The notes: generated by a model from the sequence alone, not told the origin. Shown: positions 1 through 10,474, counted from the stretch's first letter. The stretch is DNA of 64,000 bases from an uncultured Paracoccaceae bacterium (GCA_947500135.1 CANMQX010000008.1:62001-126000), one strand, 5' to 3'. Translations and numbers: made by a program.

Positions 1-457
1 TCAGGCGTTTATGTAAAGACTTCCCTTCAACCTCCAGCCCCGGCAGGTCCATCGCTTCGCCAAACACACCCTTGGCATCTGACAAAAGCGGGAATGGCAG
101 ATGCAGCCGCTCTGCCGCCTCTGCCTGATAAGACGTGTCCTGTACCGACAGGCCAAACAAATGATCGACACCGTGACCCTGCAATTCGGCATAATGGTCA
201 CGAAACGCACAGGATTGCGGCGTGCAACCCCGTGCGCCGGGAATGTCATCCCAGCCATCTGGCAGGTCCCGGTCGGGCCGGCCTGTCATCGGGTAGATAT
301 AGATCACAGCCCAACCGCGCAGTTTTGACAGGTTGACCGACCGGCCATCGGTTGCAGGCAAAGCCACATCCGCCAGCGCCATGCCTTCCAGATGGTCGGC
401 GCGCCCATCGTCAGACGGGGCGGGGATCAGGGACCAGTCAACCTCAGTCAGGCTCAT
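1..457 (-). CDS. Peroxiredoxin (Bcp/AhpC-TSA type), 3' part outside window
   Basis: Thiol peroxidase that would reduce hydroperoxides in the cytoplasm. About 152 codons are visible; the frame is still open at base 1, so the C-terminus is missing. The protein starts MSLTEVDW. Near residues 70-75 it has GCTPQSC, the peroxidatic cysteine followed by a second cysteine five residues later, as in Bcp-like enzymes. A segment reading [10 protein letters not shown] follows. The start ATG overlaps the proS stop (ATGA), so the two genes are probably translationally coupled. The family is clear; the exact subfamily and reductant are not visible. Confidence 0.85.
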   Translation of the reverse strand, partial: MSLTEVDWSLIPAPSDDGRADHLEGMALADVALPATDGRSVNLSKLRGWAVIYIYPMTGRPDRDLPDGWDDIPGARGCTPQSCAFRDHYAELQGHGVDHLFGLSVQDTSYQAEAAERLHLPFPLLSDAKGVFGEAMDLPGLEVEGKSLHKRL

Positions 458-1794
458 GCGATACCTTTGTAAATCTGGGCGATGCGTTCCACCGCCTGTT
501 CGGGTGGCATTTCTTCGCTGGTCCCGCTGCGGCGGCTGGTCAGTTCCACCACCCCGTTTTTCAGACCGCGCGGACCAACGGTAATCCGCCATGGCAGCCC
601 GATCATATCCATCGTGCCAAACTTGGCCCCCGCCCGTTCATCGCGGTCATCATAGAGCGGATCAAGACCCAGCGCTTTCAGGCTGTCATAAATCGCGTCA
701 CAAGCGGCGTCCGCCTCTGCATCGCCGGATTTCATGTTCAGGATACCACAATGGAACGGGGTGACCTGTTCGGGCCAGATGATGCCCTTGTCATCATGAC
801 TGGCTTCGATAATCGCCCCAATCAGGCGCGATACACCAATCCCGTGCGACCCCATATGGACCGGCACCTTGTTGCCTTTGCCATCATCCACCTCGGCCTT
901 CATAACCTCGGAATATTTTGTCCCGAAATAGAAGATCTGACCAACTTCGATCCCGCGCGCGGTGCGGCGACGCTCCTCGGGGACCTCTGCAAAGATGCTG
1001 TCATCATGGGTTTCATCCGTGCGGGCGTAGGGGGCCGTCCATTCATCGAAAATCGCCTGACACTGCGCGACGCTGCCATAATCCACGGCCCGGTCGCCCA
1101 GATGCAAATCAGTCACCGCGCTGTCATAAAACACTTCGGATTCGCCCGTTTCGGCCAGCACAAGGAATTCATGGGTGTAATCGCCGCCAATCGGGCCACC
1201 ATCCGCCTGCATCGGAATGGCCTTCAGCCCCATCCGTTCATAGGTGCGCAGATAGCTGACCAGATGGCGGTTATAGGCGTGCAGCGCGTCATCCTTGGTC
1301 AGGTCGAAATTATAGCCATCCTTCATGAAAAATTCACGGCCACGCATAACGCCGAAACGGGGGCGGACCTCATCCCGGAATTTCCACTGGATGTGGTAAA
1401 GGGTCAGGGGCAGTTCCTTGTAGCTGCCGATATGGCTGCGAAAGATATCGGTGATCAGTTCCTCATTGGTCGGACCATAAAGCATATCGCGACCATGCCG
1501 GTCCTCGATCCGCAGCATCTCGCGGCCATAGTCGTTATAGCGCCCGCTTTCCTGCCACAGCTCTGCAGGTTGCAAGGTGGGCATCAGCATCGGCAGATGG
1601 CCCGCGCGCTGCTGTTCCTCATGCACGATGTTTTCCAGCTTGCGCAGCACCTTGAAACCCATCGGCAACCACGAATAAATGCCCGCGCTGGCCTGTTTGA
1701 TCATGCCCGCCTGCAGCATATAGCGATGGCTGACAATCTGCGCCTCGCGCGGCGTTTCTTTGAGAACTGGCAGAAAATAGCGGCTCAGGCGCAT
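454..1794 (-). CDS. proS: Prolyl-tRNA synthetase, short alphaproteobacterial type
   Basis: Charges tRNA-Pro with proline in the cytoplasm. At 446 aa it is the short bacterial form without the editing insertion domain, which is usual in alphaproteobacteria. Class II motifs are visible: the N-terminal segment [12 protein letters not shown], motif 2 around [19 protein letters not shown], and a C-terminal anticodon-binding domain ending at KGIA. The ATG at 1794 is preceded by GGGGACATCC as ribosome binding site. It is followed directly by the peroxiredoxin gene with a 4-base overlap. Confidence 0.97.
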   Translation of the reverse strand: MRLSRYFLPVLKETPREAQIVSHRYMLQAGMIKQASAGIYSWLPMGFKVLRKLENIVHEEQQRAGHLPMLMPTLQPAELWQESGRYNDYGREMLRIEDRHGRDMLYGPTNEELITDIFRSHIGSYKELPLTLYHIQWKFRDEVRPRFGVMRGREFFMKDGYNFDLTKDDALHAYNRHLVSYLRTYERMGLKAIPMQADGGPIGGDYTHEFLVLAETGESEVFYDSAVTDLHLGDRAVDYGSVAQCQAIFDEWTAPYARTDETHDDSIFAEVPEERRRTARGIEVGQIFYFGTKYSEVMKAEVDDGKGNKVPVHMGSHGIGVSRLIGAIIEASHDDKGIIWPEQVTPFHCGILNMKSGDAEADAACDAIYDSLKALGLDPLYDDRDERAGAKFGTMDMIGLPWRITVGPRGLKNGVVELTSRRSGTSEEMPPEQAVERIAQIYKGIA

Positions 1795-2079
1795 GGATGT
1801 CCCCTTGGGTTAGGTCTGTTCAGCAGGTTTAGGGCGCATACCAAACAGTGACAAGCGACAACCAACATATGACCAACGCAGATGTTTGGGGGGAAATGCG
1901 CGCATGTTCTGGATGCTATTTTTCTGACAGACCGCGATGATCCGCTGCGCGCCACAGCAACCACTCCTGAGGTTAAATCTATACGAAACACATTTCCGGC
2001 CACAATTATCCTTATTATCGTCGGAAAAAGTGCTAAAGTATCTGAGGTTTTGTATATTGTTTGAGTAAATGGTGAATAA
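1795..2079. other. Intergenic region, AT-richer
   Basis: The 285 bases between proS and the secreted protein at 2080 hold no convincing gene. The right half is clearly richer in A and T than its surroundings and probably carries the promoters of the two divergent genes. I could not assign -35/-10 elements with confidence. Confidence 0.4.
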
Positions 2080-2841
2080 ATGAGCAGTCTTTTTGATGGT
2101 TTTAAACTTGTTGCCGCCATTGTCGTTGGCGTCACCTTGGCACCCGCTTCCGTGCTCGCCCAACAAAGCGATACTTCAGCACAACAGACTGATCCGGCCT
2201 CGCCAAATGCTACCGATTTGGAACAAAATGATCCCGTAGACAGTCAAGATACCGCAATTGCCGAGCAGGCTGCCCTGGCCGCCCAAACCGCCGCCACCCT
2301 AAGAGCAGACGCCGAAGCAAAGGCTGCTGCCGCAACTGAAGCTGTGGTTGCCGCCTCAGAAGTTGTTGAGATTTCCGCAGCTGCTGCAAAGGCCGCGGCA
2401 GAACCTGATGCGAAAGCCGCGACAATTGCTGCCGCAGAAGCTGTTGCCGCCATCGCGACTGAGGCTCTCGCTGTCGCTGCGGAAGCTGTTACCGCCAGCA
2501 CAGCGGCGACAGAGATTGCTGTCGCTGCTGAGGCGGAGGCCAAAACCCTTGCCGCTGCCGCTGCTACTGAAGCCGCCGTAAAAGCGGCAACCGAAGCCAC
2601 ACCCGAACCCACGCCCGCAGAGGCCAGTGATACGCCTCAAGATCAACAGAATGCTAACTCCCAAACAGATGAGATCGAACTGCGTTCCGCTGACGGTTTT
2701 GTTGCCCTGAAAGGTTTTATCATCGACTTTGACGACATCCTCATCACCGTCAGGACGTCGTCTGGGATCGTCGGCATTGAAAACGATAGGATCGAATGCA
2801 TCGGGGCCGCGTGCCCGCCCGAATTGCTGGCCGATCCCTAA
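2080..2841 (+). CDS. Secreted alanine-rich protein with C-terminal envelope mini-domain
   Basis: Function unknown. The first 28 residues are a signal peptide ending ASVLAQQ. Residues about 65-180 are almost entirely Ala, Glu, Thr, Val and Lys with no Pro or Gly, in repeats such as AAATEAVVAA; this should form a long, probably coiled, helix. A Pro/Thr linker (TPEPTPAEASD) follows. The last 55 residues are a compact domain that starts LRSADGFVALKG and ends CIGAACP. A similar short domain precedes substrate-binding/OmpA proteins in Rhodobacterales (recognised from memory). The two cysteines may form a disulfide. It is probably periplasmic. The next gene is another envelope protein in the same direction, 108 bases on. 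Confidence 0.75.
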   Translation: MSSLFDGFKLVAAIVVGVTLAPASVLAQQSDTSAQQTDPASPNATDLEQNDPVDSQDTAIAEQAALAAQTAATLRADAEAKAAAATEAVVAASEVVEISAAAAKAAAEPDAKAATIAAAEAVAAIATEALAVAAEAVTASTAATEIAVAAEAEAKTLAAAAATEAAVKAATEATPEPTPAEASDTPQDQQNANSQTDEIELRSADGFVALKGFIIDFDDILITVRTSSGIVGIENDRIECIGAACPPELLADP

Positions 2842-2949
2842 CCGATATTGCAATCAGCCGCCCCCGATATGTTGATTTAACCAAACCTCACAACAACCTC
2901 GGCACAAAGGCGCGCGTGCCGTCCCCCTGTAACTGATGGAGACACTTTA

Positions 2950-4041
2950 ATGAGTTTTACCGCCCCCCAAACCGCCTCGGCCTGTCTTGTGGCCATTGGT
3001 CTTTCCGCGATGGCTTCAACCGCGCAAGCACAAGCCATTGAATGTGGCAGCACCTATACCGTGCGTTCCGGCGATTCACTGTCGCAGATCGCAAGCGACG
3101 TCTATGGATCGTCGAGCGATTTTCAGATCATCTACAGCGCCAATTCCGCTGTCATCGGATCAAACCCGGGTATCATCAGCATTGGTGCGGAACTGAAAAT
3201 CCCCTGCTTGGATGATGAAGTTGCGGCGTCAACAGCAAACGCAGCCGCAATAACCGAGATCCAGACAACCGAACAAATGTCAGCACCGACGGTCGAAATG
3301 ATCCGGGTTGTGGCTGGCGGTAACTGGGCCCCGTTCCTGAGCGAGGAACAGGCGCAAGGCGGCATGCTGACCGAGATTGTGAATGTCGCTCTGGAAAATG
3401 CGGAAGGCAGCCCAGATTACCGCATCGATTTTATCAATGATTGGGGCGCGCATCTGCAGCCGCTGATCTCTGATCACCGCTACGACTTTTCTCTGGCGTG
3501 GTTCCAACCAAATTGCGACATCGTTGACCGGCTTAGCGATGACAGCAAGTTCCGTTGCAACAACCTGCTTTGGTCGGAAACGCTGTTTGAACAGATCCTT
3601 GGATATTACACCCGTTCGGGTGAGCCGGCCCCTACATCGTATGAAGACATGTTCGGCAAAACAATTTGCCGTCCCGCCGGTTACTCAACCTTCATGCTAG
3701 AAGAGCATGACCTGGTTGAACCGAACGTGAAAATGGCGCGTGATGACACACCACAAGGCTGCTTCAATGGGCTGGCTGACGGGAGCTACGACGTCGTGGC
3801 GCTTGCCGTTGATACGGCTGATGGCGTGATCACTTCTGAGGGGTTGGGCGATCAGGTTGTCTACAATGAACCACTGAGCCAAGTTTTGACGGTTCACGCC
3901 GTTATCTCAAACACCAACCCCAACGCCGAAGCCTATCTCGAAACACTGAACGACAGCCTGCTTGACATGAAGCTGAAGGGGCAGTGGTTCGGCATTGTGC
4001 GTCGCCATCTCACTGAATTCCGGGCCGCCAATCAGTCCTAG
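2950..4041 (+). CDS. LysM domain fused to periplasmic substrate-binding domain
   Basis: A 363-aa exported protein. The signal peptide runs to about residue 28 (AQAQA). A LysM peptidoglycan-binding domain covers about residues 35-88 (YTVRSGDSLSQIASDVYG through GAELKIPC). From about residue 115 it resembles SBP_bac_3 solute-binding domains (RVVAGGNWAPFLSEEQ, then LAWFQPNCDIVDRLSDD). The fusion would anchor a binding protein to the cell wall. No ABC permease or ATPase lies nearby, so it may sense or scavenge rather than feed a dedicated transporter; the ligand is unknown. A strong terminator follows. Confidence 0.85.
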   Translation: MSFTAPQTASACLVAIGLSAMASTAQAQAIECGSTYTVRSGDSLSQIASDVYGSSSDFQIIYSANSAVIGSNPGIISIGAELKIPCLDDEVAASTANAAAITEIQTTEQMSAPTVEMIRVVAGGNWAPFLSEEQAQGGMLTEIVNVALENAEGSPDYRIDFINDWGAHLQPLISDHRYDFSLAWFQPNCDIVDRLSDDSKFRCNNLLWSETLFEQILGYYTRSGEPAPTSYEDMFGKTICRPAGYSTFMLEEHDLVEPNVKMARDDTPQGCFNGLADGSYDVVALAVDTADGVITSEGLGDQVVYNEPLSQVLTVHAVISNTNPNAEAYLETLNDSLLDMKLKGQWFGIVRRHLTEFRAANQS

Positions 4042-4063
4042 GCTTGCGAACCAACCAAAAATG

Positions 4064-4097
4064 AAACCGCTCCGTTCTTGAACGGGGCGGCTTTTTT
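4064..4097 (+). terminator. Rho-independent terminator after LysM-SBP gene
   Basis: An 11-bp stem (CCGCTCCGTTC with GAACGGGGCGG, one G-T pair) closed by a TT loop is followed by C and six T. It sits 23 bases after the stop codon and ends the 2080-4041 transcription unit. Confidence 0.93.
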
Positions 4098-4239
4098 GGC
4101 GTTCAATGCCTCGGGGTGGCCATTTCGATGAAACCACCGCGGCAAGGGCTACACACAAACATCAACTGGACGTGAGCCAGAAGAATAAATCGCAGGTCAG
4201 AGGCGTAACCGGTGTAGAACCCACACCGAGGAGCCTCCA

Positions 4240-4818
4240 ATGCAACGCCTTTTCGCCCTGATCCTGATGTTGACGCCGCTTGCCAGTCTTGCGGCCCCCG
4301 CCAGTTACAATCTGCAATCCGACCGGTCTGAGGTCGGGTTTGTCTACACCCTCAGCGGTGCGCAAAATCGCGGCTCCATGCCGGTGCGCGCGGCCCAAAT
4401 CACCATTGATCTGGACCAGTTCAGCAATTCCAGCGCCGATGTCACCGTGGATGTGACCCGTGCACGCACAGGGCTGATCTTTGCGACCGAGGCGCTGAAG
4501 GCGGGTAGCGTGCTGAATGCCAGCGCCCATCCCACGATCCGGTTTCAATCCACCGCAATCCGGCCTGATAACCCGCGCAACCTGTCGGCAGGTGGCAAAA
4601 TCGATGGGCTGTTGACCATCCGGGGCGTCACCCGACCCGTAACCCTGAACGCCGCCGTGTTTCGCCAGCAAGGCACAGCCGACGGCGACCTGAGCCAGCT
4701 GAGCTTTCGGATCAGCGGTGCGGTCCGCCGGTCGGATTTCGGGGCCACCGGATATAGCGATCTTGTGAATGATGTGATCCAATTGGATATCGCTGCACGG
4801 GTGGTGCGGGCGCAGTAA
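4240..4818 (+). CDS. YceI family periplasmic protein
   Basis: A 192-aa protein with a signal peptide (MQRLFALILM to LAA, about 18 residues) and one YceI-like lipocalin-fold domain. Typical signs are the N-terminal YNLQSDRSEVGFVYTLSG, the HPTIRFQST strand at about residue 100, and GLLTIRGVTRPVTL at about residue 125. YceI proteins bind isoprenoid-type lipids or amphiphiles in the periplasm; the ligand here is unknown. The start is supported by CCGAGGAG upstream. Adjacent genes do not indicate a pathway. Confidence 0.93.
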   Translation: MQRLFALILMLTPLASLAAPASYNLQSDRSEVGFVYTLSGAQNRGSMPVRAAQITIDLDQFSNSSADVTVDVTRARTGLIFATEALKAGSVLNASAHPTIRFQSTAIRPDNPRNLSAGGKIDGLLTIRGVTRPVTLNAAVFRQQGTADGDLSQLSFRISGAVRRSDFGATGYSDLVNDVIQLDIAARVVRAQ

Positions 4819-4886
4819 TTGCGCGCGCACCCTTGCACCAGCCCGACCCATAACGCATCTATAACCAAAGCTAATTTGGATGAGTT

Positions 4887-5990
4887 ATGGCGCTACCGGT
4901 CGGACAACAAGCAAAGTATTGGGGCATCGCCACGGCGCTGTTCCTTATTATCTTATGGTCGCTGGGCGACGTGATCCTACCCTTTGTGCTGGGTGGGGCC
5001 ATCGCATATTGCCTGGATCCGCTGGCCGACAGGCTGGAACGGGCCGGATGCACCCGCACATTGGCCGTGGCCATCATCACCCTAATCGCCGTCCTGATCT
5101 TTGTGCTGTTGATCCTATTGGTGATCCCGACCCTGATCCAACAGACCGCCGCCCTGATCGACACAGCGCCTGAACTTTTTGGGCGGCTGCAGGCATGGCT
5201 GACTGAAAGGTTCCCGCAAATCCTTGATGAGGACAGCACGATCCACCAGCAATTGCTGGCCATCGGGGACACGATCCAATCCAAAGGGGGCGAGTTGGTC
5301 AACGGGTTGGTCAGTTCCGCATTGGGGCTGATTAACATCCTTGTCCTGCTGGTGATTGTGCCCGTGGTGGCGTTTTATATGCTGCTGGACTGGGACAATA
5401 TGACCGCCAAGATCGACAGCATGCTGCCCCGCGACCATGTTGACACCATCCGGTCGATTGCCCGCGATATCGATGCAACACTGGCATCGTTCATCCGTGG
5501 CCAAGGCACAGTCTGCCTGATCCTGGGCACCTATTACGCGGCAGGGCTGATGCTGGCGGGGTTGAATTTCGGCCTGATCGTCGGGTTTATCGCCGGGCTG
5601 ATCACCTTCATTCCCTATGTCGGCGCGCTGGTCGGTGGCGTTCTTGCCGTTGGGCTTGCGCTGTTTCAGTTCTGGGGATCTATCGAGGTCACAGATGGCG
5701 AAACGGTCAGCTATGCTACCAACTGGGTGCGGATCGGCATTGTTGCCGGCATCTTTGGCTTTGGGCAATTTCTGGAAGGGAATATCCTGACCCCGAAACT
5801 GGTCGGCGGCTCCATCGGGTTGCACCCTGTCTGGCTGCTTTTTGCCCTGTCGGTTTTTGGGTCACTCTTCGGTTTCGTTGGGATGCTGGTCGCTGTTCCC
5901 GTAGCCGCCATGCTTGGGGTTTTGGCCCGTTACGGGTTGGAACGCTACCGCGAAAGCCTGCTCTATCGCGGGCAATCCAAGGACGAATAA
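4887..5990 (+). CDS. AI-2E family (PerM/UPF0118) membrane permease
   Basis: A 367-aa inner-membrane protein with about seven or eight hydrophobic segments, beginning with two helices at residues 12-60 and a large central loop at about 85-130. Family signs include IPVVAFYMLLDWDN at about residue 155, FIRGQGTVCLILGTYY at about residue 205 and GNILTPKLVGGSIGLHPVWLL near residue 300. Members export or import small solutes; the AI-2 assignment is historical and should not be taken as function. The stop codon touches the hdaA start (TAA then ATG), so they are one operon. Confidence 0.92.
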   Translation: MALPVGQQAKYWGIATALFLIILWSLGDVILPFVLGGAIAYCLDPLADRLERAGCTRTLAVAIITLIAVLIFVLLILLVIPTLIQQTAALIDTAPELFGRLQAWLTERFPQILDEDSTIHQQLLAIGDTIQSKGGELVNGLVSSALGLINILVLLVIVPVVAFYMLLDWDNMTAKIDSMLPRDHVDTIRSIARDIDATLASFIRGQGTVCLILGTYYAAGLMLAGLNFGLIVGFIAGLITFIPYVGALVGGVLAVGLALFQFWGSIEVTDGETVSYATNWVRIGIVAGIFGFGQFLEGNILTPKLVGGSIGLHPVWLLFALSVFGSLFGFVGMLVAVPVAAMLGVLARYGLERYRESLLYRGQSKDE

Positions 5991-6650
5991 ATGGCGCGGC
6001 AAATGTCATTTGACTGGCCAACAGGTGTTGCGCTGGGGCCTGACGATTTTTTCGTGTCAGAAGCGAATGCAAAGGCTTTCGCGATGCTGCAAAAACCGCA
6101 GCACTGGCCAGAACGTAAGCTGGTCATCGCAGGCCCCGCAGGCTGTGGCAAAAGCCACCTTGCGCGGATCTTTCAGGCCGAAAACGACGGCGAGATGTTA
6201 CAGGCGGCCCAGATCACACCGGACACACGCAGCGATGCAACCACCGTCATCATCGAAGATATGGACACGCTGCCCGCCAATGCAGAAGAGGCCGTGTTCC
6301 ACATCCATAACAACCTGCGCACCAGCGGCGGGACCTTGTTGCTGACGGCCAATAACGCACCCAGCCGGTGGCCCATCACCCTGCCCGATCTGGCCAGCCG
6401 GATGCAGGCCACGACCCTGATGACAATCACCAGCCCCGATGACGCACTGCTGCAAGCGCTGATCATGAAACTCTTCGCCGACCGGGGGATCAGCCCCAAA
6501 CCTGATCTTGTTGCCTATCTTGGCAAGCGGATTGAGCGGTCTTACGCCGCCGCTGCCGCCATTGTGGCGCAACTGGATGAAACCGCATTAGCCACCGGCG
6601 ACAAGATCAACCGGCAACTGGCCAAGCGACTGCTGGACAAGGCGGGCTAG
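5991..6650 (+). CDS. hdaA: DnaA-related replication regulator HdaA
   Basis: Member of the DnaA-like AAA+ family that, with the sliding clamp, stimulates DnaA-ATP hydrolysis to prevent over-initiation. The protein has 219 aa. It begins with MARQMSFDW, where QMSF resembles a short clamp-binding peptide. A Walker A motif GPAGCGKS lies at residues 48-55 and a Walker B-like VIIEDMD at about 87-93; sensor and lid regions follow. No DnaA domain IV is present. The AI-2E-family gene immediately upstream and ppk just downstream are frequent neighbours of this gene in Rhodobacterales. Confidence 0.9.
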   Translation: MARQMSFDWPTGVALGPDDFFVSEANAKAFAMLQKPQHWPERKLVIAGPAGCGKSHLARIFQAENDGEMLQAAQITPDTRSDATTVIIEDMDTLPANAEEAVFHIHNNLRTSGGTLLLTANNAPSRWPITLPDLASRMQATTLMTITSPDDALLQALIMKLFADRGISPKPDLVAYLGKRIERSYAAAAAIVAQLDETALATGDKINRQLAKRLLDKAG

Positions 6651-6700
6651 CCCCGCGATACTTGTCATACTCCCGCAACAGTTCCAGCCGACAAGGCGCT

Positions 6701-8869
6701 ATGACAAAAGCAAATTTCCTCATCGGGGATTACCCCGCCCCAACGACACTTGATATTGACCTCAAGACGCCCGCGCGGTTCGTCAACCGCGAGATGAGCT
6801 GGCTCAGCTTTAACTGGCGGGTGCTGGAAGAGGCTGAAAACCCGCGCGTGCCATTGCTGGAACGGCTGCGCTTTCTGTCGATCTCGGCCACCAATCTGGA
6901 CGAATTTTATACCGTCCGGGTCGCGGGCCTGCGCGAATTGGCGAATGAGGGCAACACAACCCCCGGTCTGGACGGGCGCACCCCTGCTGAACAACTGGCG
7001 ATCATCGACATCGATGCGCGCAGCCTGATGATGCGGCAGCAGACTGTGTTCACGCAGCTGAACAACGATTTGGCCGCGGCCAATATCCAATTGCTCACCC
7101 GTGACAAGCTCAGCCAGGCAGATGTGGATTATCTGGAGGACGTGTTTATCGAACAGGTCTTTCCGGTTCTGTCACCGCTGGCGATTGATCCCGCCCACCC
7201 ATTCCCGTTCCTGCCCAACGAAGGCTTTGCATTGGCGCTGCAGCTGGTCCGCGACGATAACAAACGCAGCCTGCGCGCATTGCTACCCGTGCCTGCACAG
7301 ATCGACCGTTTCGTGCCTCTGCCATCAGATGACGGACACCGGTTCCTGCCTTTGGAAGAACTGCTTTTGCTGCATATCGGGCGGCTGTTTCCGGGCTATC
7401 AGATCAAAGGCAGCTGCGCCTTTAAGGTCCTGCGCGACAGCGATCTGGAGGTTGAGGACGAAGCCGAAGACTTGGTGCGCGAATTCGAAGTCGCCCTGAA
7501 ACGCAGGCGCCGGGGTGAGGTGGTGCGGCTGAAAATGTCCGCCGGTGCGCCCTCTGCCCTGAAATCGCTGATCATGAATGAATTGCATGTGGGCGAGGAA
7601 ACCGTGATCGAGGTGGACGGCTTGATCGGCATCGCCGATCTGGGGGAGCTTGTGCTGGACGCACGACCGGACCTGCTCTGGCCGCCGTTTAGCCCCCGCG
7701 TGCCTGAACGGGTGCAGGACCATGACGGCGACATGTTCGCCGCGATCCGGCAAAAGGACATGCTGCTGCACCACCCTTATGAAACCTTCGACATGGTCGT
7801 GCGGTTTCTCGCACAGGCCGCGCGTGACCCGAACGTGGTTGCGATCAAACAAACGCTATACCGAACCTCCAAACGCTCACCGATTGTCGAGGCGTTGTGC
7901 GAAGCAGCCGAAGACGGCAAATCCGTCACTGCATTGGTGGAACTGAAGGCCCGGTTCGACGAGGCCGCCAATATCCGGCAATCGCGGCGGCTGGAACGGG
8001 CGGGCGCGCATGTGGTCTATGGGTTCCTGAACTACAAAACCCACGCCAAGATCAGCACAGTTGTGCGGCGCGAGGGCGACAAGCTGGTCACCTATACCCA
8101 CTTTGGCACAGGGAACTATCACCCGATCACGGCGCGCATTTACACCGACCTCAGTCTGTTCACCTGCGACGCAAAACTGGGGCGGGACGCGACCAAAGTG
8201 TTCAACTATCTCTCTGGCTATGCGCAACCTGACGGGCTCGAAAATCTGGCCATTTCGCCGCTGACCCTGAAACAAACCCTGCTGGATCGGATCGCGGCAG
8301 AGGCGGCAAATGCCAAGGAAGGCAAGCCGGCCGCCATCTGGGCCAAGATGAATTCGCTGATCGAAAGCGATGTGATCGACGCGCTTTACGCGGCCAGCCA
8401 GGCCGGGGTGAAAATCAGCCTTGTGATCCGTGGCATCTGCGGGCTGCGACCAGGGGTCAAGGACCTGTCGGAAAACATCCGGGTCAAATCGGTTGTCGGG
8501 CGATTTTTGGAACATTCCCGGATCGTCTGCTTTGGCAATGGGCATGACTTGCCCAGCAAAAAGGCCAAGGTGTATATCAGTTCCGCCGACTGGATGGGGC
8601 GCAATCTCAACCGGCGGGTTGAAACACTGGTTGAGATCAAGAATGCCACCGTCAAGGCACAGATCGTCAGCCAGATCATGGCGGCCAATATGGCTGATGT
8701 CACACAAAGCTGGATCATGGCCGCCGATGGCAGCTTTACCCGCACACCCTTGGCCGAAGGTGAGTTCCCGTTCAACTGTCACCGGTTCTTTATGGAAAAC
8801 CCATCGCTGTCAGGGCGCGGTTCTGCAGGGGCCAGCGACGTTCCGCAATTGACGCATACGGATGATTAA
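6701..8869 (+). CDS. ppk: Polyphosphate kinase 1
   Basis: Makes polyphosphate from ATP. I use the ATG at 6701 ([11 protein letters not shown]) rather than the earlier in-frame ATG at 6662 because AAGGCG lies just upstream and the shorter N-terminus fits the family; this gives 722 aa. The N domain shows [13 protein letters not shown]. The two phospholipase-D-like catalytic regions are visible: the phospho-accepting histidine in NYKTHAKI, and the second histidine in FLEHSRI. The downstream ppx, 35 bases away, encodes the opposing enzyme. Confidence 0.97.
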   Translation: MTKANFLIGDYPAPTTLDIDLKTPARFVNREMSWLSFNWRVLEEAENPRVPLLERLRFLSISATNLDEFYTVRVAGLRELANEGNTTPGLDGRTPAEQLAIIDIDARSLMMRQQTVFTQLNNDLAAANIQLLTRDKLSQADVDYLEDVFIEQVFPVLSPLAIDPAHPFPFLPNEGFALALQLVRDDNKRSLRALLPVPAQIDRFVPLPSDDGHRFLPLEELLLLHIGRLFPGYQIKGSCAFKVLRDSDLEVEDEAEDLVREFEVALKRRRRGEVVRLKMSAGAPSALKSLIMNELHVGEETVIEVDGLIGIADLGELVLDARPDLLWPPFSPRVPERVQDHDGDMFAAIRQKDMLLHHPYETFDMVVRFLAQAARDPNVVAIKQTLYRTSKRSPIVEALCEAAEDGKSVTALVELKARFDEAANIRQSRRLERAGAHVVYGFLNYKTHAKISTVVRREGDKLVTYTHFGTGNYHPITARIYTDLSLFTCDAKLGRDATKVFNYLSGYAQPDGLENLAISPLTLKQTLLDRIAAEAANAKEGKPAAIWAKMNSLIESDVIDALYAASQAGVKISLVIRGICGLRPGVKDLSENIRVKSVVGRFLEHSRIVCFGNGHDLPSKKAKVYISSADWMGRNLNRRVETLVEIKNATVKAQIVSQIMAANMADVTQSWIMAADGSFTRTPLAEGEFPFNCHRFFMENPSLSGRGSAGASDVPQLTHTDD

Positions 8870-8904
8870 CCGATACCTGTTGCGGGGATAGCGACGGGGA
8901 CCAC

Positions 8905-10449
8905 ATGACAAAGCATCCTGAAAGCATTGACTGGGGTCCGTTCGGGCGTCCGCTATTCGAAGATGCCGCTGCCAAGGGCCTAAGCCGGGTTGGGGTGATC
9001 GATGTGGGATCCAACTCTGTCCGGTTGGTGGTGTTTGATGGGGCGGCACGGTCGCCCGCCTATTTCTACAACGAAAAAATCATGTGTGCGCTTGGCGCTG
9101 GCCTGTCGCAAACCGGGCATCTGAACCCCGAAGGGCGCAAGCGCGCAATCTCGGCGATCCGCCGCTTTGCCGCGCTGGCCAAGGGGATGGGCATCCTGCC
9201 ACTGACAGCCGTCGCTACCGCCGCCGTGCGCGAGGCATCGGATGGACAGGCATTCCGGGACGAGGTGCAGCGCGAAACCGGTATCAAGCTGTGGGTGATC
9301 GATGGCAAGGAAGAGGCGCGATTGTCAGCGCAGGGCGTCCTTTTGGGTTGGCCGGGCAGTTATGGGCTGGTCTGCGATATCGGCGGATCATCGATGGAAC
9401 TGGCCGATCTGGCCGAAGGCCGGGTTGGCAGGCGGGTGACATCCGCACTTGGCCCGCTGAAGCTACGCGAAATCAAAGGCGGCAAGAAAGCCGTCAAAGC
9501 CTATGTGCGTGAGACCATGGAACGCCTGCATGACGACATGGGCAATACAACCGGCATGCGGCTGTTTCTGGTCGGTGGGTCATGGCGGGCCATCGCCCGC
9601 GTCGATATGGAACGCCGCGAATACCCGCTGACAGTGCTGCATGAATACCGGATGTCATCGCGCCAGATCAGCAAGACGGCCGAATATATCCGCAAATCCG
9701 ATCTTCAGGAACTACGCAGCCGCTGCAATATCTCAGACAGCCGGATGTCGCTGGTGCCGCTCGCCTCCATCGTGCTGAAGGAACTGATGCGCACCTTCAA
9801 ACCCAAGGATGTGGCCGTGTCATCCTATGGCATCCGCGAAGGGATGCTATTTGAACAGATGCCCGCCGCCTTGCGCGACCGCGACCCTCTGGTCGAGGCA
9901 TGCCGCTTTGCTGAAGCCAAGGATGCCCGCATGCCCGGTTTCGGGCGGGTTCTCTATGATTTCGTCAAACCGCTATTCCCACGTGCCAACTGGCAACGCA
10001 AACGGATCATCAAGGCGGCTTGCCTCTTGCATGACGTCAGCTGGCGCGCCCATCCCGATTACCGGGCCGAGGTGACGTTTGACAATGCGACCCGCGCCAA
10101 CCTGGGCGGGCTGAAACACTATGAACGGGTGCTTTTAGGACTGGCGCTGATGAACCGCTACACCAACAAGATCGACAAGACGCGCTATGCATCACTTTTC
10201 GAGATGCTCAATGATGATCAGGTGAAAGAGGCTGAGATTTTAGGCAAGGCAATGCGGCTTGGCGCGATGCTTTGGCTGACATCAGACGAAACGCCGGGCG
10301 GTCTGAAATGGTCATCCAAAGCGCGGGAATTGACCCTGAAACTATCCGAAGAGGCGCGCCCGCTTTTTGGCGAAGTGGCAGAGGCGCGCTTCGCCGCCCT
10401 GACAAATGCGCTGGACGCGCAAGGCACGGTCGTCTTTCGCAAGATGTAA
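8905..10449 (+). CDS. ppx: Exopolyphosphatase / guanosine pentaphosphatase family
   Basis: Ppx/GppA phosphatase of 514 aa that removes terminal phosphate from polyphosphate and may act on pppGpp. The actin-like fold begins with IDVGSNSVRLVVFD at about residues 32-45. A second phosphate-binding loop reads CDIGGSSMELADL at about residue 155. The C-terminal ~190 residues form a helical HD-like region (LLHDVSWRAHPDY). It follows ppk by 35 bases and should be co-transcribed, giving synthesis and degradation of polyphosphate in one unit. Confidence 0.94.
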   Translation: MTKHPESIDWGPFGRPLFEDAAAKGLSRVGVIDVGSNSVRLVVFDGAARSPAYFYNEKIMCALGAGLSQTGHLNPEGRKRAISAIRRFAALAKGMGILPLTAVATAAVREASDGQAFRDEVQRETGIKLWVIDGKEEARLSAQGVLLGWPGSYGLVCDIGGSSMELADLAEGRVGRRVTSALGPLKLREIKGGKKAVKAYVRETMERLHDDMGNTTGMRLFLVGGSWRAIARVDMERREYPLTVLHEYRMSSRQISKTAEYIRKSDLQELRSRCNISDSRMSLVPLASIVLKELMRTFKPKDVAVSSYGIREGMLFEQMPAALRDRDPLVEACRFAEAKDARMPGFGRVLYDFVKPLFPRANWQRKRIIKAACLLHDVSWRAHPDYRAEVTFDNATRANLGGLKHYERVLLGLALMNRYTNKIDKTRYASLFEMLNDDQVKEAEILGKAMRLGAMLWLTSDETPGGLKWSSKARELTLKLSEEARPLFGEVAEARFAALTNALDAQGTVVFRKM

Positions 10450-10474
10450 GCCGCCGCGCGTTGCGTTTACCCGC

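Noticed and set aside
352-1851. 499-codon open frame on the plus strand
   Set aside because: It is fully antisense to proS, whose protein has all class II motifs. The frame has no family features.
1785-2166. Open frames between proS and the alanine-rich protein
   Set aside because: No ribosome site, odd composition and no recognisable family; treated as intergenic.
2244-2612. Alanine-rich frame on the minus strand opposite the secreted protein
   Set aside because: Codon symmetry of GCN repeats produces it; the plus-strand gene has signal peptide and a tail domain.
7877-8782. 301-codon minus-strand frame
   Set aside because: Shadow of ppk, which has intact catalytic histidines.
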